From positions 3,049,001-3,113,000 of the forward strand of contig CANTUQ010000031.1 in the NCBI GenBank assembly GCA_947683425.1: a DNA stretch of 64,000 nucleotides, given 5' to 3'. Made by a program: the position numbers and the translations under genes. The notes under the pieces were generated by a model that worked only from the letters and a program-made list of their open reading frames with translations, was not told where the DNA came from and ran no database searches. Position 1 is the first letter of the stretch. Each line of letters begins with the position of its first letter. Shown here piece after piece: positions 34,553-46,489 of this stretch. This stretch comes from Excoecaria cochinchinensis (Eukaryota; Streptophyta; Magnoliopsida; Malpighiales; Euphorbiaceae).

Positions 34553-36378
34553 TTAGCCATGGAACCTTTTGAGTCTATAAATATTGATCGGTTCTTTGAA
34601 TTCATTGCCATCGCTTTCCAACAGAATCGCAGCCCCTTTTGACAGGAGCTTCATAAGGATGAACGGTCCTTCCCATGTTTGTCTGAACTTTCCTCTAATA
34701 TCCGGTGCACCTAGTCTCATCTGTTTAAATACCAGATCCCCCTCCTTCAATGGATGTTTCTTGACTTTCTTTCCAAAAGACCTAGCGAGCCTCATTGGCA
34801 GATCTGGTTATGATAGTAGGCTTTTAACCTGTTCTCATCCAACATGTTCAAGCATTGCAGCCGCTGCCGCACCCATTCGGCCTCCGGAATCTCTGCTTCC
34901 ATTATCACCCTCAGTGACTTAAGTTCGACCTCGATCGGCAATACTGCCTCCTTCCCATATACCAAAGAATATGGAGTGGCTCCTATTGAAGTTTTGATGG
35001 TTGTTCTGTAACACCACAATGCAAAAGGCAACTTTTCCGCCCAATCTTTATAATTCTGGACCATCTTAGCTAGGATCCTCTTGACATTCTTGTTGGTGGA
35101 TTCAACTTCCCCGTTAGCTTGAGGACGATACAGAGAAGACTTGTGGTGCTCGATACCATATTTCTGGAGTAACTTCTTCGTTTCGGCCATGAACTGGACC
35201 CCGTTGTCAGATACCACATGGTGTGGAAGGCCATACCTACATATCAAGCTCTTCTCGATGAATTTTGCCATATCCTGAGCATCAACTTTCCTGAAGGACT
35301 CAGCTTCTACCCATTTGGTAAAGTAGTCGATGGCGACAATGATGTACCTATGCCCATTGGAGGCCGTGGGGCGTATTTCCCCAATAATATCAATCCCCCA
35401 AGCTGCGAATGGCAAAGGTGATGTCAGATTATGTAATTTCGAAACGGGCAGATGCCTTACATCTGCATACTGCTGGCATAACTGACACTGCTTCACATAC
35501 TTCGAGCAATCGTTATCCATGGTGAGCCAGAAGAATCCTTGTCTCATAATCTTTCTGGCCAATGTCAGCCCGTTCGTATGGGCCCCGCATACTCCGGCGT
35601 GTGTTTCTTCCATCATCCTCTTAGCCTCTTTCTCATCTAAACACCTCAACTGGATACCATCAGCCTGTCGTTTGTACAACGCTCCATTTATGCAGATGAA
35701 CTGAGTAGATAGCTTGCAAATCATTCTCTGATCTTTCTCGGTAGCTTCCTCTGGAAACATCACATTCTCTAGATAGTTCTTAATATCATAATACCACGGA
35801 TTCCCATCTGCTACTTCTATCTCCATGACTAATTTAGATTCGAAGCTAGGTCTCTCAGAGCTAAAAATCAAAACTAGCCTCATAACCACCCCTTCGGGGT
35901 TGTCCCACATTGAGACTAAAGTGGCAAGCGCATCATTTAATTGGTTTACATCCCTTGGAAAAAAACGGAATGTACACACTTCAAATTGACTGCTCAGGTC
36001 TCTCAAGTGCTTGATGTATGGCATTAGCCTCTCTTCTTTAATGGCCCATTCACCTCGGATTTTATTGATCACCAGGGAGGAATCACCAAACACTTCCACG
36101 TTTTTTGCTCCTAAGGCTATCAATGCCTCCAACCCAAAGGCACACGCTTCATACTCAGCTTCATTATTGGTAGCCTTGAACCTCAATTTCTTTGCCAATG
36201 GGAGCTTCTCATCATCCGGGGTTGTTAAAATGATCCCTACTCCTGCCCCCTTGTTGTTCACGGCTCCGTCAAAGTGCAACTGCCAACCTTGAACTTCGAT
36301 AGCTGTCACATCCTCATCTGGAAAGTTAAACTCATACGAGTCTCCTTGAATTGGGTGTTCTGCCAGGAATTCAGCCAC
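34553..36378 (-). pseudogene. Tat pol: second (archaeal-type) RNase H and integrase
   Basis: A 528-codon open stretch (34792-36378) begins with an RNase H domain: LHFDGAVNNKGAGVG (about 36270-36230), NNEAEYEAC, VFGDSSLVINKI and a late LNDALA. Integrase follows. Its zinc finger HAGVCGAH…CQLCQQYA is at about 35590-35480, and the core acidic residues are in WGIDIIGE (about 35390), VSDNGVQF (about 35200) and GEVESTNK (about 35090). A stop and frameshift at about 34792-34796 separate the C-terminal tail (SFGKKVKKHPLKEGDLVFKQ … GPFILMKLL), which ends at 34553. All catalytic positions are still present. The tandem RNase H arrangement identifies the Tat clade. Confidence 0.9.
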
Positions 36379-36806
36379 TGCACGCCCTTTGATAGTTTTT
36401 CGAGTAATATACTCTACATCAAATTCTTATAGCAACAACAACCACCTACCCATTTTCCCGAGTAAAGAGGGGGCTTCTGTAAGTACTTTAAAGGATTCTG
36501 CTTAGCTACTGCCTGTACCCTGTAGGCATGAAAGTAATGCCGCAACTTCTTAGAAGCCCAGATTACAGCAAGGCAAATCTTTTCTACTTATGTATACTTA
36601 ACCTCATAGGCCAGGAACTTCTTGCTAAGGTAGTAAACAGCAAATTCCACTCCAAATTCATCCTCCTAGGCCATCATGGCACCTACAGAACTGTCTTCTA
36701 TAGCCAAATACAAAATTAACGGCCTGACTGGCTGTGGGGGCCTCAATATCGGTGGATTCAGCAGATACTCTCTGACAGTATCGAAAGCCTTCTGACAACT
36801 TTCGTT
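36379..36806 (-). pseudogene. First RNase H (RT-linked), decayed
   Basis: Continues the RT frame past a TAG. Recognisable pieces are FDTVREYLLNPPILRPP, FAVYYLSKKFLAYEVKY, CLAVIWASKKLRHYF and PLKYLQKPPL, with further stops near 36672 and 36586. A frameshift separates it from the second RNase H. Loss here, alongside a better-preserved second RNase H, matches the weak constraint on this domain in Tat elements. Confidence 0.7.
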
Positions 36807-37670
36807 CTATACTACTGGTTGGTGTTTTTTGAGCAGTTTGAAGATCAGTTCGCAGATTAAAGTAAGCTTAGCAATAAACCTACTGATGTATTGCAACCTG
36901 CCCAGAAAGCTTCTCACATCCTTTTCCTTCTGCGGTATTGGCATTTCTCTGATGGCCTTAACCTTATCCGGGTCAATCTCAATACCCCTCTGGCTAACCA
37001 CGTGTCCTAGGAGCTTCCCTGAGGTAACACCAAAGATACATTTCTTAGGATTTAACCGCAGATTATACTTATTTATCCTTAGGAAGAACTTTTCCAAGGC
37101 TTTAAAATGACCTTTTCTAGTGGCTGACTTGATCATCATGTCGTCCACATATACCTCCACTTCTTTATGGATCAAGTCATTCAAGATTTTTATTGCCATC
37201 CTCTGATAAGTGGCTCCTGCATTTTTCAGGCCAAAAGGCATTGCTCGATAAGCATAGGTCCCCCATTCCGTGATGAACGCCGTCTTAATTCGGTCAATTA
37301 TTTTATTGAGAATTTGATTGTAGCCCGCATAACCATCTCCAAAGCTATACATCTCGCAAGCAGCAGCGCTATCTATCAGCACATCTATATGGGGTAATGG
37401 AAAGTCATCTGTTGGAAAGGCCTTAATCAAGTCCCGATAATCTACGAATACCCTTACCTTGCCATTCTTTTTGGCTATGGGGACAACATTGGCCAACCAA
37501 GTTGGATACTGCACCTCAACTAGAAATTTGGCTTTGATTTGCATGTGAATCTCCTCCTTCACTTTATCTGCCCATTCTGGCCTAAGCATTCTCAGCTTCT
37601 GTTTAACGGGTTTATGGTCTGGATATGTAGGAATAGCGTGTTCCGCGACTTCCTGATCGATTCCTGGCAT
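36807..37670 (-). pseudogene. Tat reverse transcriptase
   Basis: Open for 287 codons. MPGIDQEVAEHAIPTYPDHK (37670 down) is the usual lead-in. Then come PTWLANVVPIAKKNGKVRV, YRDLIKAFPTDDFPLPHID, GYAGYNQI, AYRAMPFGLKNAGATYQR and the catalytic YVDDMMIKS (about 37158-37132). LGHVVSQRGIEIDPDKV and VRSFLGRLQYISRFI follow. The frame closes at a TAG where Trp is expected. A one-base shift near 37695 separates it from its N-terminal lead. Confidence 0.9.
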
Positions 37671-38058
37671 ATCTTCGTAGGTCCAAGCAAAGACTTTTTT
37701 ATATTTTTTAAGATTCTCTCAAATATTTCTCGCTCATCAGGAGTTATATTTGATACTATCAAAATTGCTTTTGGGTTTTCTATGGTTCCAAGATTAAATG
37801 GAGTAGCATCAGTTGAATCAATATCAAATATGGATGGATGATGATCATGATCATGCATAGTGAAATCATCCGAAACATCACACAAGTAAGCAAAATCATT
37901 CAATTTATTAATAAGATTGAAATTGTCATTAACATCATTGAAAAGTTCTGGAGCAAAAAAAAATCTAAACTATTTTCCTCTTCCTTTTCTGCTAGCACAT
38001 CTGCCGCGGTTAATGGTCCTGCATCACTTCAGCTCTTTGGAAGCTCCTTAGTCAACTC
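37671..38058 (-). pseudogene. Pre-RT linker region of Tat pol
   Basis: Acidic, poorly conserved linker containing HHPSIFDIDSTDATPFNLGT and ENPKAILIVSNITPDE (about 37840-37720). The block also marks D-E (14960-15130) and the second Tat element (52060-52180). In Ogre elements an intron is reported between protease and RT. A poly-A/T run near 37690-37710 carries the frameshift. Confidence 0.6.
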
Positions 38059-39112
38059 CTATATGGCTTCCTCTACCTTTGCTTTCCCCTTCAGCTGGGT
38101 GACTACCATCTTCTCAGTGATCACTTCTTCAGGCATCTCACGGTCCCAAATTGTCCTACTTGTCATGATTTCCTCATCCCAAAAGCCCTTTACTGGCTTA
38201 ATTAATCCAATGTCCCAGTCATAGACATCATTGAAAACCTCGAACCCTGGCACAATTCTTCCATCTAGCCATTGCGGCTCAACTTCCTCTGCATAGGCAC
38301 ATGATGCGGTTGCTCGCACAAAAGTCTTCCGGATATGAGGAATTTCCATTTCTGGCTTCTCACCCCTTCCTACCACACCTGTATATCTTAGACCCCTTCT
38401 GTCTTTTTGACCCTTGGTAGCAATAGTTGTTGGCATCCCCTGAGAATTCTTTCCCAGTCCTACGCTAGGGAAAAATGACATCCTTTTCATCATATTTAGC
38501 ACCTGGGGGCTTTCTTCTTTCTGCTCTTCCTCACCTATCATGGCAACATGAAATCCACTAAACAGCTGCCTAGCGATCTCCAGTATTGAAACCTGATTCT
38601 CCCATGCAGCCCTTATAGTCACGATCTGGTCTTCATGAGGTATTTTTACCATCTGGTGAAGCATGGAGGGGACTCCTCCCAACTTATGAAACCATGGTCT
38701 ACCTAGAAGAGCTGAGAAATTGGCGGGTATAGGCAGTATCACAAACTCCACTTCCAACTCTACTGGTCCCGTCTTCATTGTCGCCATGAATGTCCCCGAA
38801 GCAAGTCTACGTGAGTTATCATATACTGTGATGGTGAGATCAGATTTGGTTAACATATCCTCTATCACCCCAAAAGCAGCCATCATCTACCATTACACAG
38901 GCTGTGTGCTTTTGGTTAATCAATGCACTTATGTACAAAGGGCGATTATGGTTGCGGCCTTCTGCCGGCAAATCAGCGCTGGTGAAAACAACATTTTCTC
39001 CCGATCCTCCTTTCACTACATCCAGAAGTTTCGTAGGCGAAACAGTTATGGCCACAGTTGCCTCGCACAAAGCCTCTACTACCTTCTGTCTATGCGACGA
39101 CGACTGTCTCAA
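38059..39112 (-). pseudogene. Tat protease plus G-patch-like segment
   Basis: The protease strand LYISALINQKHTACVMVDDG (about 38940-38880) has an Asp-Asp-Gly where the family has Asp-(Ser/Gly)-Gly. A frameshift follows at about 38886, then MLTKSDLTITVYDNS and ALLGRPWFHKLGGVPSMLHQ (about 38715-38655). Downstream, MKRMSFFPSVGLGKNSQGMP (about 38495-38430) resembles a glycine-rich G-patch. The 275-codon stretch stops at 38059-38061. The protease would process gag-pol in the particle. Confidence 0.7.
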
Positions 39113-39549
39113 GAGATCCTATATTGAAATCTTAGTCGGCGTCTTTTTCAGCTGTTTGACAATCAGATCTTCTTCCGGCTCTTTTCCTTTTTTGCCCTCA
39201 ACTGGCCCTTGGGACTTTTCGACTTCTGGAGCTAACCTTCCGCTCTGGGTCATAGCTCCTACTTTATTCTTCTTTGCTTCTTCCTCCTCCAAATCCCACG
39301 GGTCAGAAAATATTTCATAATCATTATTTTCAGTTCCACTATCATCAGTGGACCGGCAATCGATCACTACAGCGGGAAGCCCTTTTCACTCCCCTCATAG
39401 AGGTTCGCGATAGCAGTGTGGACATCGTTGCCGTACAATTCCTTTAACACAAACTTTTCGGGTAAACTGGACCTGATCATATTCACCGGCGGGGGCATAC
39501 TGTTGCACCCAGCTTTCTTTTGACCCCCTCTCTTCTCTGGGTCTGTGAT
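39113..39549 (-). pseudogene. Gag-protease junction, acidic linker
   Basis: Frame pieces with DYEIFSDPWDLEEEEAKKNK (about 39340-39280) and KKGKEPEEDLIVKQLKK. It is split by stops at 39119 and 39368. It joins the gag C-terminus to protease. Confidence 0.6.
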
Positions 39550-40832
39550 CTACTTTGAGTCAATTAGATCTTGAATTGCGTGACTTAACGTCTTGCAGTT
39601 ATCAGTTATATGCCCAGTGTGCTGATGATATGCACAATACTCATCCTCTTTATGTCCTGGCATGCCTTGAGTTCTAGCAGGTTTGGATGGCATAGGCTGT
39701 AGCTTACCCTCTTTCATCAGTCTTCTCAGCACCCATGATAAAGACCTTCTAAGATTGGAAAAACATCTCGGGGTAGCATTAGCAGTTGATACCTCAGTAG
39801 TTTTCCTCGCACCACTAGCAAAACCTGTTGGTCTACTTGCCCCCTGGCTACTGCTACCCCTTTTGGGATAGTTCTCATTAGCTGCTCTCTTAACAAGGTA
39901 CTCTCCCTCGGCCTCAATGGCAATGTCCTTCAGAGACTCCCAGTCCTTTAGTCCTTTCATCCTTAATCCTTCTCTCAAATACGGGCTCGCATTTTTAATG
40001 AATAGCCGTATTTAATCCTGAGTATCCGGTTTCCTCTTCATTTCCATCACCCGATTCCTCCACCGGGTTAGATACTCATGGAAGGACTCGCCTCCCTTCT
40101 GCTGTAATAGCTCTAGGTCCTTCAGGGTCACTTCCATCCTTGTACTGCAGTCGTATTGCCTCAAAAACTCCTCCGTCAATAAATCCAAGTCCTCTTTGGT
40201 TCGGCTATCGAGCCCATGGTACCAGTCTACTGTTGGGCAGTCAAACTCAAGCAAAAGTACTCAATCTTTTGCTTTTTTGTTAAAGTGGTGCCCTTCATCA
40301 CAACCGAGTACTGCTTTATGTGTGCCTTGGGGTCAGAAGTACCGTCAAACTTCAGAACATCTGGCATTTTAAAGTTCATTAGGACTAAATCCTCCCCTTC
40401 TAACTCCTTGTCTTCCGGGTTTATTCCTTGGCCCTTTGTTAGCATTCTTGTCATTGCTTCAAATTTCTCCTCCATCTTCTTCCAGATGGCTTTTTCATTT
40501 TGAGGGGCTTTCCCTTTCTCAGACATACGCTCCTCATATTCTTCATCTTCCCAATCATCATCTAGCCTTGGGGCTGGTCTTCCCCTTTGTGCCCCTGAGG
40601 TAGTAGCTCTTAGGTTTATAGGTAGCATGCAAATTTCCTATTGGGGGTCTTCTCTGACCTCCCTCCTTTCATTATTTCTCATAGGAGGAGGTGGTGGGTT
40701 CTGCGGGGCCGCTTGCTGACCCATTGTGGCCATCATTGCCATCATACGGTTCTCAAACTCTTCAAGCTTTTGGCCCACTTCCACTGCTATCATTGCCCTG
40801 GTGGCATCTGCCCCTCTTGGTGAGTTTGCCAT
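39550..40832 (-). pseudogene. Tat gag, version alpha
   Basis: ATG 40832 (MANSPRGADATRAMIAVEVG). A stop TAG at 40638 follows after DPQ. The core is FKMPDVLKFDGTSDP and QYSVVMKGTTLTKKQKIEY. A frameshift at about 40235-40255 precedes VDWYHGLDSRTKEDLDLLTEEFLRQYD and LLQQKGGESFHEYLTRWRNR. A TAA at 40012 follows, then LGRSLSWVLRRLM-type sequence and a CAYHQHTGHITDNC knuckle (about 39640-39600). A TAG at 39550 replaces the Gln of LIDSKQ-IT. It is closest to the first gag in D-E. Confidence 0.85.
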
Positions 40833-41725
40833 TTATTCGGGTAAAGAAAATCGAGCTGAAGTAGCGTAGCTGGTTTCAGAAGAAGTGTCCGGATACTCCA
40901 CCCTTTCTGGTAACTCGAAGAATGGATTTCTGCGTAACCGCCCCTGAGACCCTCTTGTCCACCTAGGTGAATCTATGATGGCTGTAAAACATAAAGGGTC
41001 AGGATGATGCATGATCGTGCTATGCAACATTTACAAACCACATGCAAGCACATAGGTTCTTCCAACCTTGTTACTCCCGCACACGAGGTCATAGTCTCTT
41101 TCCTAGGTGGGATTGGCCCATGGATCATCCGGGGACCCAATGGACACGTATGATGCATGGTGAAAAACCGGCAGCATAACCTCTCCTAACTAATGCACAG
41201 ACATATGGATTATGATCGTTATGTATTTAGGCAGCCCGAATAAGTCGTCCTGGGCCTACGGGGCATGAAAGCCTTTGATTAGATGATCAGTCCGGTTATC
41301 TGGGTTTGTCTAATACATAATAATCCATACAACAAGCATAGTATTATGGTTCATACCACCTAGGGAGAGTATCTATTGCTATTACATGAGCTCTGGTCAA
41401 AGGTGGTGTTACTTTAAGGCTACCTAAGCATGGTCCCTGCCAACAGGTCTAGCTCATCATGAGCGTAACGACCGATTGGGTCACCATTTAATATACCATG
41501 ATGGTACGACGCTTGGGCTGGTGATTATCCTTAACACTTCCCTACATTGAGTGAACGTAGAGTCGTGCTTCGGGAATGCACCGGGGCTGAAAGAGGGACC
41601 GAACTAGCATAGATCTAAGGCTCTAATGCGATGCAATGTAGTTTTGAAAATGGATGAAATTTTTAAGCTAAAACTCAATTATAATTTTTAATCAAGGTAC
41701 TTTCGAATCGAAGTCTCAAGTATGT
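40833..41725 (-). other. 5' leader of element I-F
   Basis: Non-coding. Colinear with the D-E leader and the J leader, including ACCATGCTTAGGTAGCC, the AAGTGTTAAGGATAATCACC block and CCTAGGTGGTATGAACC (minus strand). Confidence 0.55.
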
Positions 41726-41742
41726 CCCCAGTGGAGTCGCCA
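41726..41742 (-). other. Primer-binding site of element I-F
   Basis: Minus strand TGGCGACTCCACTGGGG, one base inside the LTR end at 41744. Confidence 0.8.
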
Positions 41743-41865
41743 CTGTGATGCGCGCTGAACCCCGTGGTCTCCCGAAGGCCCGCTTTAGGGCGATCGGGAT
41801 GGGATTCATTAAAACTTGTAAGGTATTTACAAGTGCGTCTATTTTTGGCAACAAACAGGTTTCTT

Positions 41866-41875
41866 GGAGTCGCCA
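41866..41875 (-). other. PBS-like core inside U5 of LTR I
   Basis: Minus strand TGGCGACTCC, followed to the left by the true PBS about 125 bp away. The adjacent hairpin CCCAAT…ATTGGG lies at about 41877-41892. Confidence 0.6.
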
Positions 41876-43390
41876 CCCAATAGAACATTGGGAAGGGTCA
41901 TCTAGCCTCAGCGAGCTTAAGATGGCGCATACATATCCATCTTGGGCACACCAGAGAGATTTTGGAGGTCTCAGCCTTTACTCCCTGTAGCCTAAGATTA
42001 ACTAAATTAAGCCTATTGAAGGGGAACAAGAAATATTTTGGAGGTCCTAGACCTCTAACCTCATTGAGCCCAAGACCAGAGTGAGTTCGGGACTTCTTAT
42101 TTATTTTTAACTTGATTAATATTATAATTAAGTTTTGAATTTATTGTTTCATCAACTTTCCACATGATGTATTTAATTAAGGCGCAATCATTCACGTCAA
42201 AAGCAATAAATAAAGCGTTATTGAAATAAACATCCTAAAAAAAAATTACAATAAAACTCGGGGCGGAATACAACCCCCATTAAAAAATAATATATAAATC
42301 ATACAAAAATCGGGATATTCATTAATGATGAGGACATTGGTCCTGCCATGCATATTTGTTATAAAATAATTTTTGATGTGATGGTTTTATTTTGGATGGA
42401 GAAGATTGAGACATTGGTCCCATTTTTATTTAGGAAAAATTTAAAATTAATTAATAAAAATGGTTTAGTGACTTTTTTTAGCAATATTACAATAATCTTC
42501 ATAATAAAAATGAATAAAGTCAAGGGTAAAGAAAGAACCCGGATAGGAATCCTCAGGTTAGCGCGACCACCCTCATTAACCACTCCAATTCCAACATGGT
42601 TAAAAAATAACTCATAGAAATAAACATGTTAGTATCAAAATCGTGAATAAAATAAAGAAAAATAACATAACAAGAAACTTTAAAAGAAATGGGTTAAAAG
42701 ATAAGAGAGGTAGAAAATAAATTAAAAAGCCTTTCAAAATTCCAATTCTTTGTAAAAAAAATATTATTTCAAAAAAACAATTAATATGGGTCAAGTTAAA
42801 TTAAACAAATATCAATCCAGAATGTTTACCCTCGAATTTTACCTTTTTGGGTGAATGTCGAATGATTTTGGTCCCCGCACTCTCCACAAGGATCAAGTAA
42901 AAATGGATCAAAGAAAGAAAATTTATGTTTTTCTTTCTTTGAAAATTTTACAGCGATCAAGTATTTAAATTAGCTGGATTGATGGAATCAAATTAATTTC
43001 GTTACCTCAAATTGGCTTAATTCACAAGAAGAATTTGAGAAAAAACCAATTGACTGAAAGAATTTTTATCGAATAAAATTCTGAAAATAGTGAGATTTTT
43101 TAGATTTTTGTAAATTGATCACAAAAGATTTTTTCTTTAAAAATTTCCCACTCTCAAAATTTGCTAATTTTCCTCCCAAAAATTTGTTAATTTTTCCAAC
43201 CCCTGTTAATGAAATTTACTTCTCAATTTATAGAATTTTTGGAGATCAATAAGATAAGCATCAGTTTAAAGTTTGAATTTTAAAAGGAGTTTAAAATTCA
43301 ACTTTTTAACCAAAATCTCATCACATTTTTTTCAAGTTAAAAGCTTATTAGATTAGATTTTAACAAATCCGGCGCTATCTGATCAGATCC

Positions 43391-43698
43391 ACTACCGACG
43401 GCCATCCTTTTAAATATCGACGGGCTTTACGCCCCTAATGAGGGTACGCGTGGAAATCTGGACACAAACGAGCCAAGGCGCGGGACTAGGGACGGACGTT
43501 TTTGTGCTAACACGTGTCCGCCGCTACAGATGGGGCCGTCCCTACAATGCATAGAGACAGCATGTCTGTCCAAACGACGGCCCGTCCCTATATGCTGGAG
43601 ACGACCTATCTGTCCAAACGACGGCCCGTCCCTCTATGCTCGAAACAGGGCACACCAACTAGGGACGGGCGTCCCTACTCCGACGGTCATCCCGTCTG
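43391..43698. promoter_or_regulatory. Palindromic array in LTR I (GACGG/CCGTC)
   Basis: GACGG-C-CCGTC occurs perfectly at 43576-43586 and 43620-43630, and GGGAC-GGGC-GTCCC at 43662-43675. Related CCGACGG, CGACGGGC and CCCGTCTG units also occur. It is about 190-500 bp from the LTR start. The motif family is shared with LTR E and with the internal promoter at 32440-32816. Confidence 0.7.
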
Positions 43699-43887
43699 AA
43701 CAGCAAAATCTCAATTTTAAGCTAAATTTCCAAATTCTTTCAAAACCTCATGCCATAGAGAAAAAGATTTTAATCCTTGTGAAACCAAAAGACGAAAACC
43801 TCCGAATTCCATCCATTTATCCGAAAATTGACATTGATCTCGTCATCGGCTAACTCTGACCTACAGCCTCAGGACCCGGTGTCTACT

Positions 43888-43942
43888 GCTGGCCTGCTTG
43901 CTCGCTTGTTTTTGCCACTGCTCTTCTTGGCATAGGCCTCAC
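43888..43942. other. 55-bp spacer between the two minus-strand Tat elements
   Basis: Neither LTR. Likely a remnant of older target DNA. GCTGG (43888-43892) would be the TSD of element I-F and CTCAC (43938-43942) that of element J. The partners of both lie outside the window or were lost. Confidence 0.4.
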
Positions 43943-44035
43943 TATGACAAGCGTCGAACCCCGGGGATCCCCGAAAACCCTCTTTTAATGTATTCAAGAA
44001 AGGTTCTTAGACTATTTTGGGAAATAATGAGGTGT

Positions 44036-44290
44036 TTTGGAGTTGACACCCAATAAAACATTGGAAAGGCTCATCTAGCCTTGGTGAGCCTAAGACAACT
44101 GCATGAATTTATTTTGGGCAATAAGTAGTATTTTGGAATTCCCATCCCAATAGTACATTGAGATGGTTCATCCAACCCCGTTGAGCCTAAGATGACATAC
44201 ATCAGTCTATCTTGGGCAGCAAGATATATTTTGGAGTTTTCATCCCAATAGAACATTGGGATGGTTCGTCTGACCTCATTAAGTTTAAGA
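44036..44290. repeat. Three ~97-bp repeats in U5 of LTR H
   Basis: Each unit has TTTTGGA-TT…CCCAATAG-ACATTG-G-GATGGTTC-TC—ACC—GTTGAGCCTAAGA. Anchors lie near 44049, 44146 and 44243, a period of about 97 bp. CCCAAT and ATTGGG can pair as a stem in the third unit. The same triplet is in the 5' LTR (about 63680-63940), so it predates insertion. Confidence 0.75.
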
Positions 44291-45056
44291 CCAGAGAAGG
44301 TTCGGGACTTCCCATTTATTCATGCCTTGATTAAATTATCATTGAGTTTTTAATTTAAACTTTTATTCCTTTCCTCATACATTTCAATGCAAAAATTAAA
44401 GCGCAAATTAATCACCTTGTGAATGCGGCAAATAAAAGTAATCTAAAACAAAATGGATAAAAATACAATAATTTTACAACAAAACTAGGGACGAAATACA
44501 ACCCCCAATGTAAATGAAATGTAAATCATACATAAAACGGGGTATTTATTAAGGATGAGGACATTGATCCTTGCATGCACACTCAAGAGAAAAAAATGTT
44601 AAATGTGACAGTTTATTTGGATGGAAAAGTAGGACATTGGTCCTATTTTATTAGAAAAAACTCAATTTATTAATAAAAATATTTTTTTATGATTTTCTTT
44701 TAAACGTGCATAAAATAAGTAATTTTATTAAATATTACATGACAAATAAATTAAAAGAACAAATAGAGAAAATAATACAAATAATAATAAAAAATTAAAA
44801 AGTCAAGCCAATCAAGCCTCCTGGATCTCCCTATTTGCTCAAGAGAATGCCCAAATAGGAAACACGAGTGTTTGAATCCAAACAAACACAAATGAAACCA
44901 TTGTTAGTTGTCAAATAAATTATCAATTAAGACATATAAAAAATCAATAAAATACAATAGAATAAAATACAATATAAATGACAAATAAATTAAATGACAT
45001 GATAAAACAAATAAATTGACATGTTAATAAATTAATGCACAAAAACATAGAAAATG

Positions 45057-45154
<98 letters not shown>

Positions 45155-45160
45155 AGGAAA
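45057..45160. repeat. AAT then AAAT microsatellite in LTR H
   Basis: About 70 bp of AAT followed by about 35 bp of AAAT. Same LTR position as the arrays in D and F. Confidence 0.9.
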
Positions 45161-45957
45161 GAATGAACAACCAAATAAATAAAAAAGTTAACAAAAAAAA
45201 TGTTAAATCTTTGAGCAAGACAACATAAAATAAATAAATAAACAACAAATCTAAAGATTTACATGATAACTAATTATGTATGAACAAAAATAAATAAAAG
45301 AAAATAAAAATAAGAGATCGAACCCAGAATGTTTATCCTCAGAATTTGGATTCGATGGAGGGAAAAATATGATTGATTTCCTTACTATGGTCCGTAAAAT
45401 TAGAATTAAAAATAATAAAAAAATTAGAGTTTTATTTCAAGAAAGAAAATTTGCTTAAAAAGAAATAATGAAAATAAAAATTCTCAATAACAAAGAATTA
45501 CTTTCTTTATCTCAAGAAAAGATATTGATTAAAGAAAAGTAAAAAATTCTTAAGAACAAAAAATTGTTTTCGGTCTGAACAAAGATTATTGATTAAAGAA
45601 AAGTAAAAAATTCTCAAGAACAAATAATTATTTTTTTTGTCTCAAGAAAAATTATTGATTAAAAATTGAATTTTTTCTAACCTTCTGAAATTTTATTTGG
45701 AGAAGAAAAACTCAAAAAAGTGTAGAGAGAATTCTATTGAAGAAGAATAGAAGAGAAAATAAAAATTTTTAACCTAAAAGAATTTCCTCCCATTTCTCTC
45801 TTTAAATTGATTAGGAAAGGAAATTAAATTTTAAATCAGATTCTTTGTTATCTTAATTATAAAAACTGAAAAAATCATGAAATTTCCAAAATAATGGAAT
45901 AAAAAATTAAATTTGGGGGAAAAAGTCATTTTTGGCCGAAATCGGTAGATCTGGGCA

Positions 45958-46143
45958 ACCTGGGGGTGACCGACGAGCGTGCCTGGCGAGCGACGCCCAT
46001 CGGACACGTGCGGGCTGTGCATAGGCGGGCAACGCCCGCAATGTCTGGTGTGCTACGTGCAGGCGAGCGACACCAGCACGCACACAAAGGCGAGGCGCGC
46101 CTTCACGCCGCCGGGGCACGCTTGCACTGTTGATGCGCACCAG
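45958..46143. promoter_or_regulatory. Palindromic GC-rich array in LTR H
   Basis: GCGGGC-AAC-GCCCGC (46025-46039), the AGGCGCGCCT palindrome (about 46092), GGCGAGCGACGCCC and CACGTGCGGG within AT-rich flanks. It is about 230-415 bp from the LTR start. Confidence 0.6.
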
Positions 46144-46371
46144 CCTACCGCCAGTGGCTGAATTTCTTTTTTTTTTAAAGCAATTTTGACTAAAACACTA
46201 TAATTTCTAAACTCTCCTTTTTTTATTTATTTTTAAAATTTTTTATTTTTTATCTCTAAAAAGCAAATTTCACAAGGAAACAATCACTTCTAACCTTTTT
46301 GCTTATGAACAGGCGTTAATTTCATCATTGGCCAACCCTGATCTTGGCTTCCTCAGAACCCGGTGTCTATA

Positions 46372-46392
46372 GTTGCCCCCAATTTTGGGGAA
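46372..46392 (-). other. Polypurine tract of element J
   Basis: Minus strand CCCCAAAATTGGGGGCAAC adjoining the LTR start; the form expected of Ogre/Tat elements. Confidence 0.8.
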
Positions 46393-46489
46393 ACTAGTGC
46401 ACTAGTGCCTTGATGAGCCAAAATTCAGAGGAGAAGGAAAGAAGTGTGTACCTGAGGCAGTCCTTACCTTTTTGCTGTGTTGAAGTTTG

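Larger units (their letters stand above)
41744..43887 (-). repeat. 5' LTR I of element I-F (subfamily 2)
   Basis: On the minus strand it starts (A)GTAGACACCGGGTCC (first T altered) and ends GCGCGCATCACA, 2144 bp. It contains the GACGG/CCGTC array, the GAGGGTAAAC motif (about 42824-42836) and a U5 PBS-like core (41866-41875). There is no trinucleotide array. It is most like LTR E; LTR F, the nominal 3' partner, is of subfamily 1. Confidence 0.75.
43943..46371 (-). repeat. 3' LTR H of element J (subfamily 1)
   Basis: On the minus strand it begins TATAGACACCGGGTTCTGAGG at 46371 and ends GACGCTTGTCATA at 43943, 2429 bp. It includes a palindrome block, a GAGGATAAAC motif (about 45331-45341), an ATT array and three U5 repeats. 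Confidence 0.8.
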
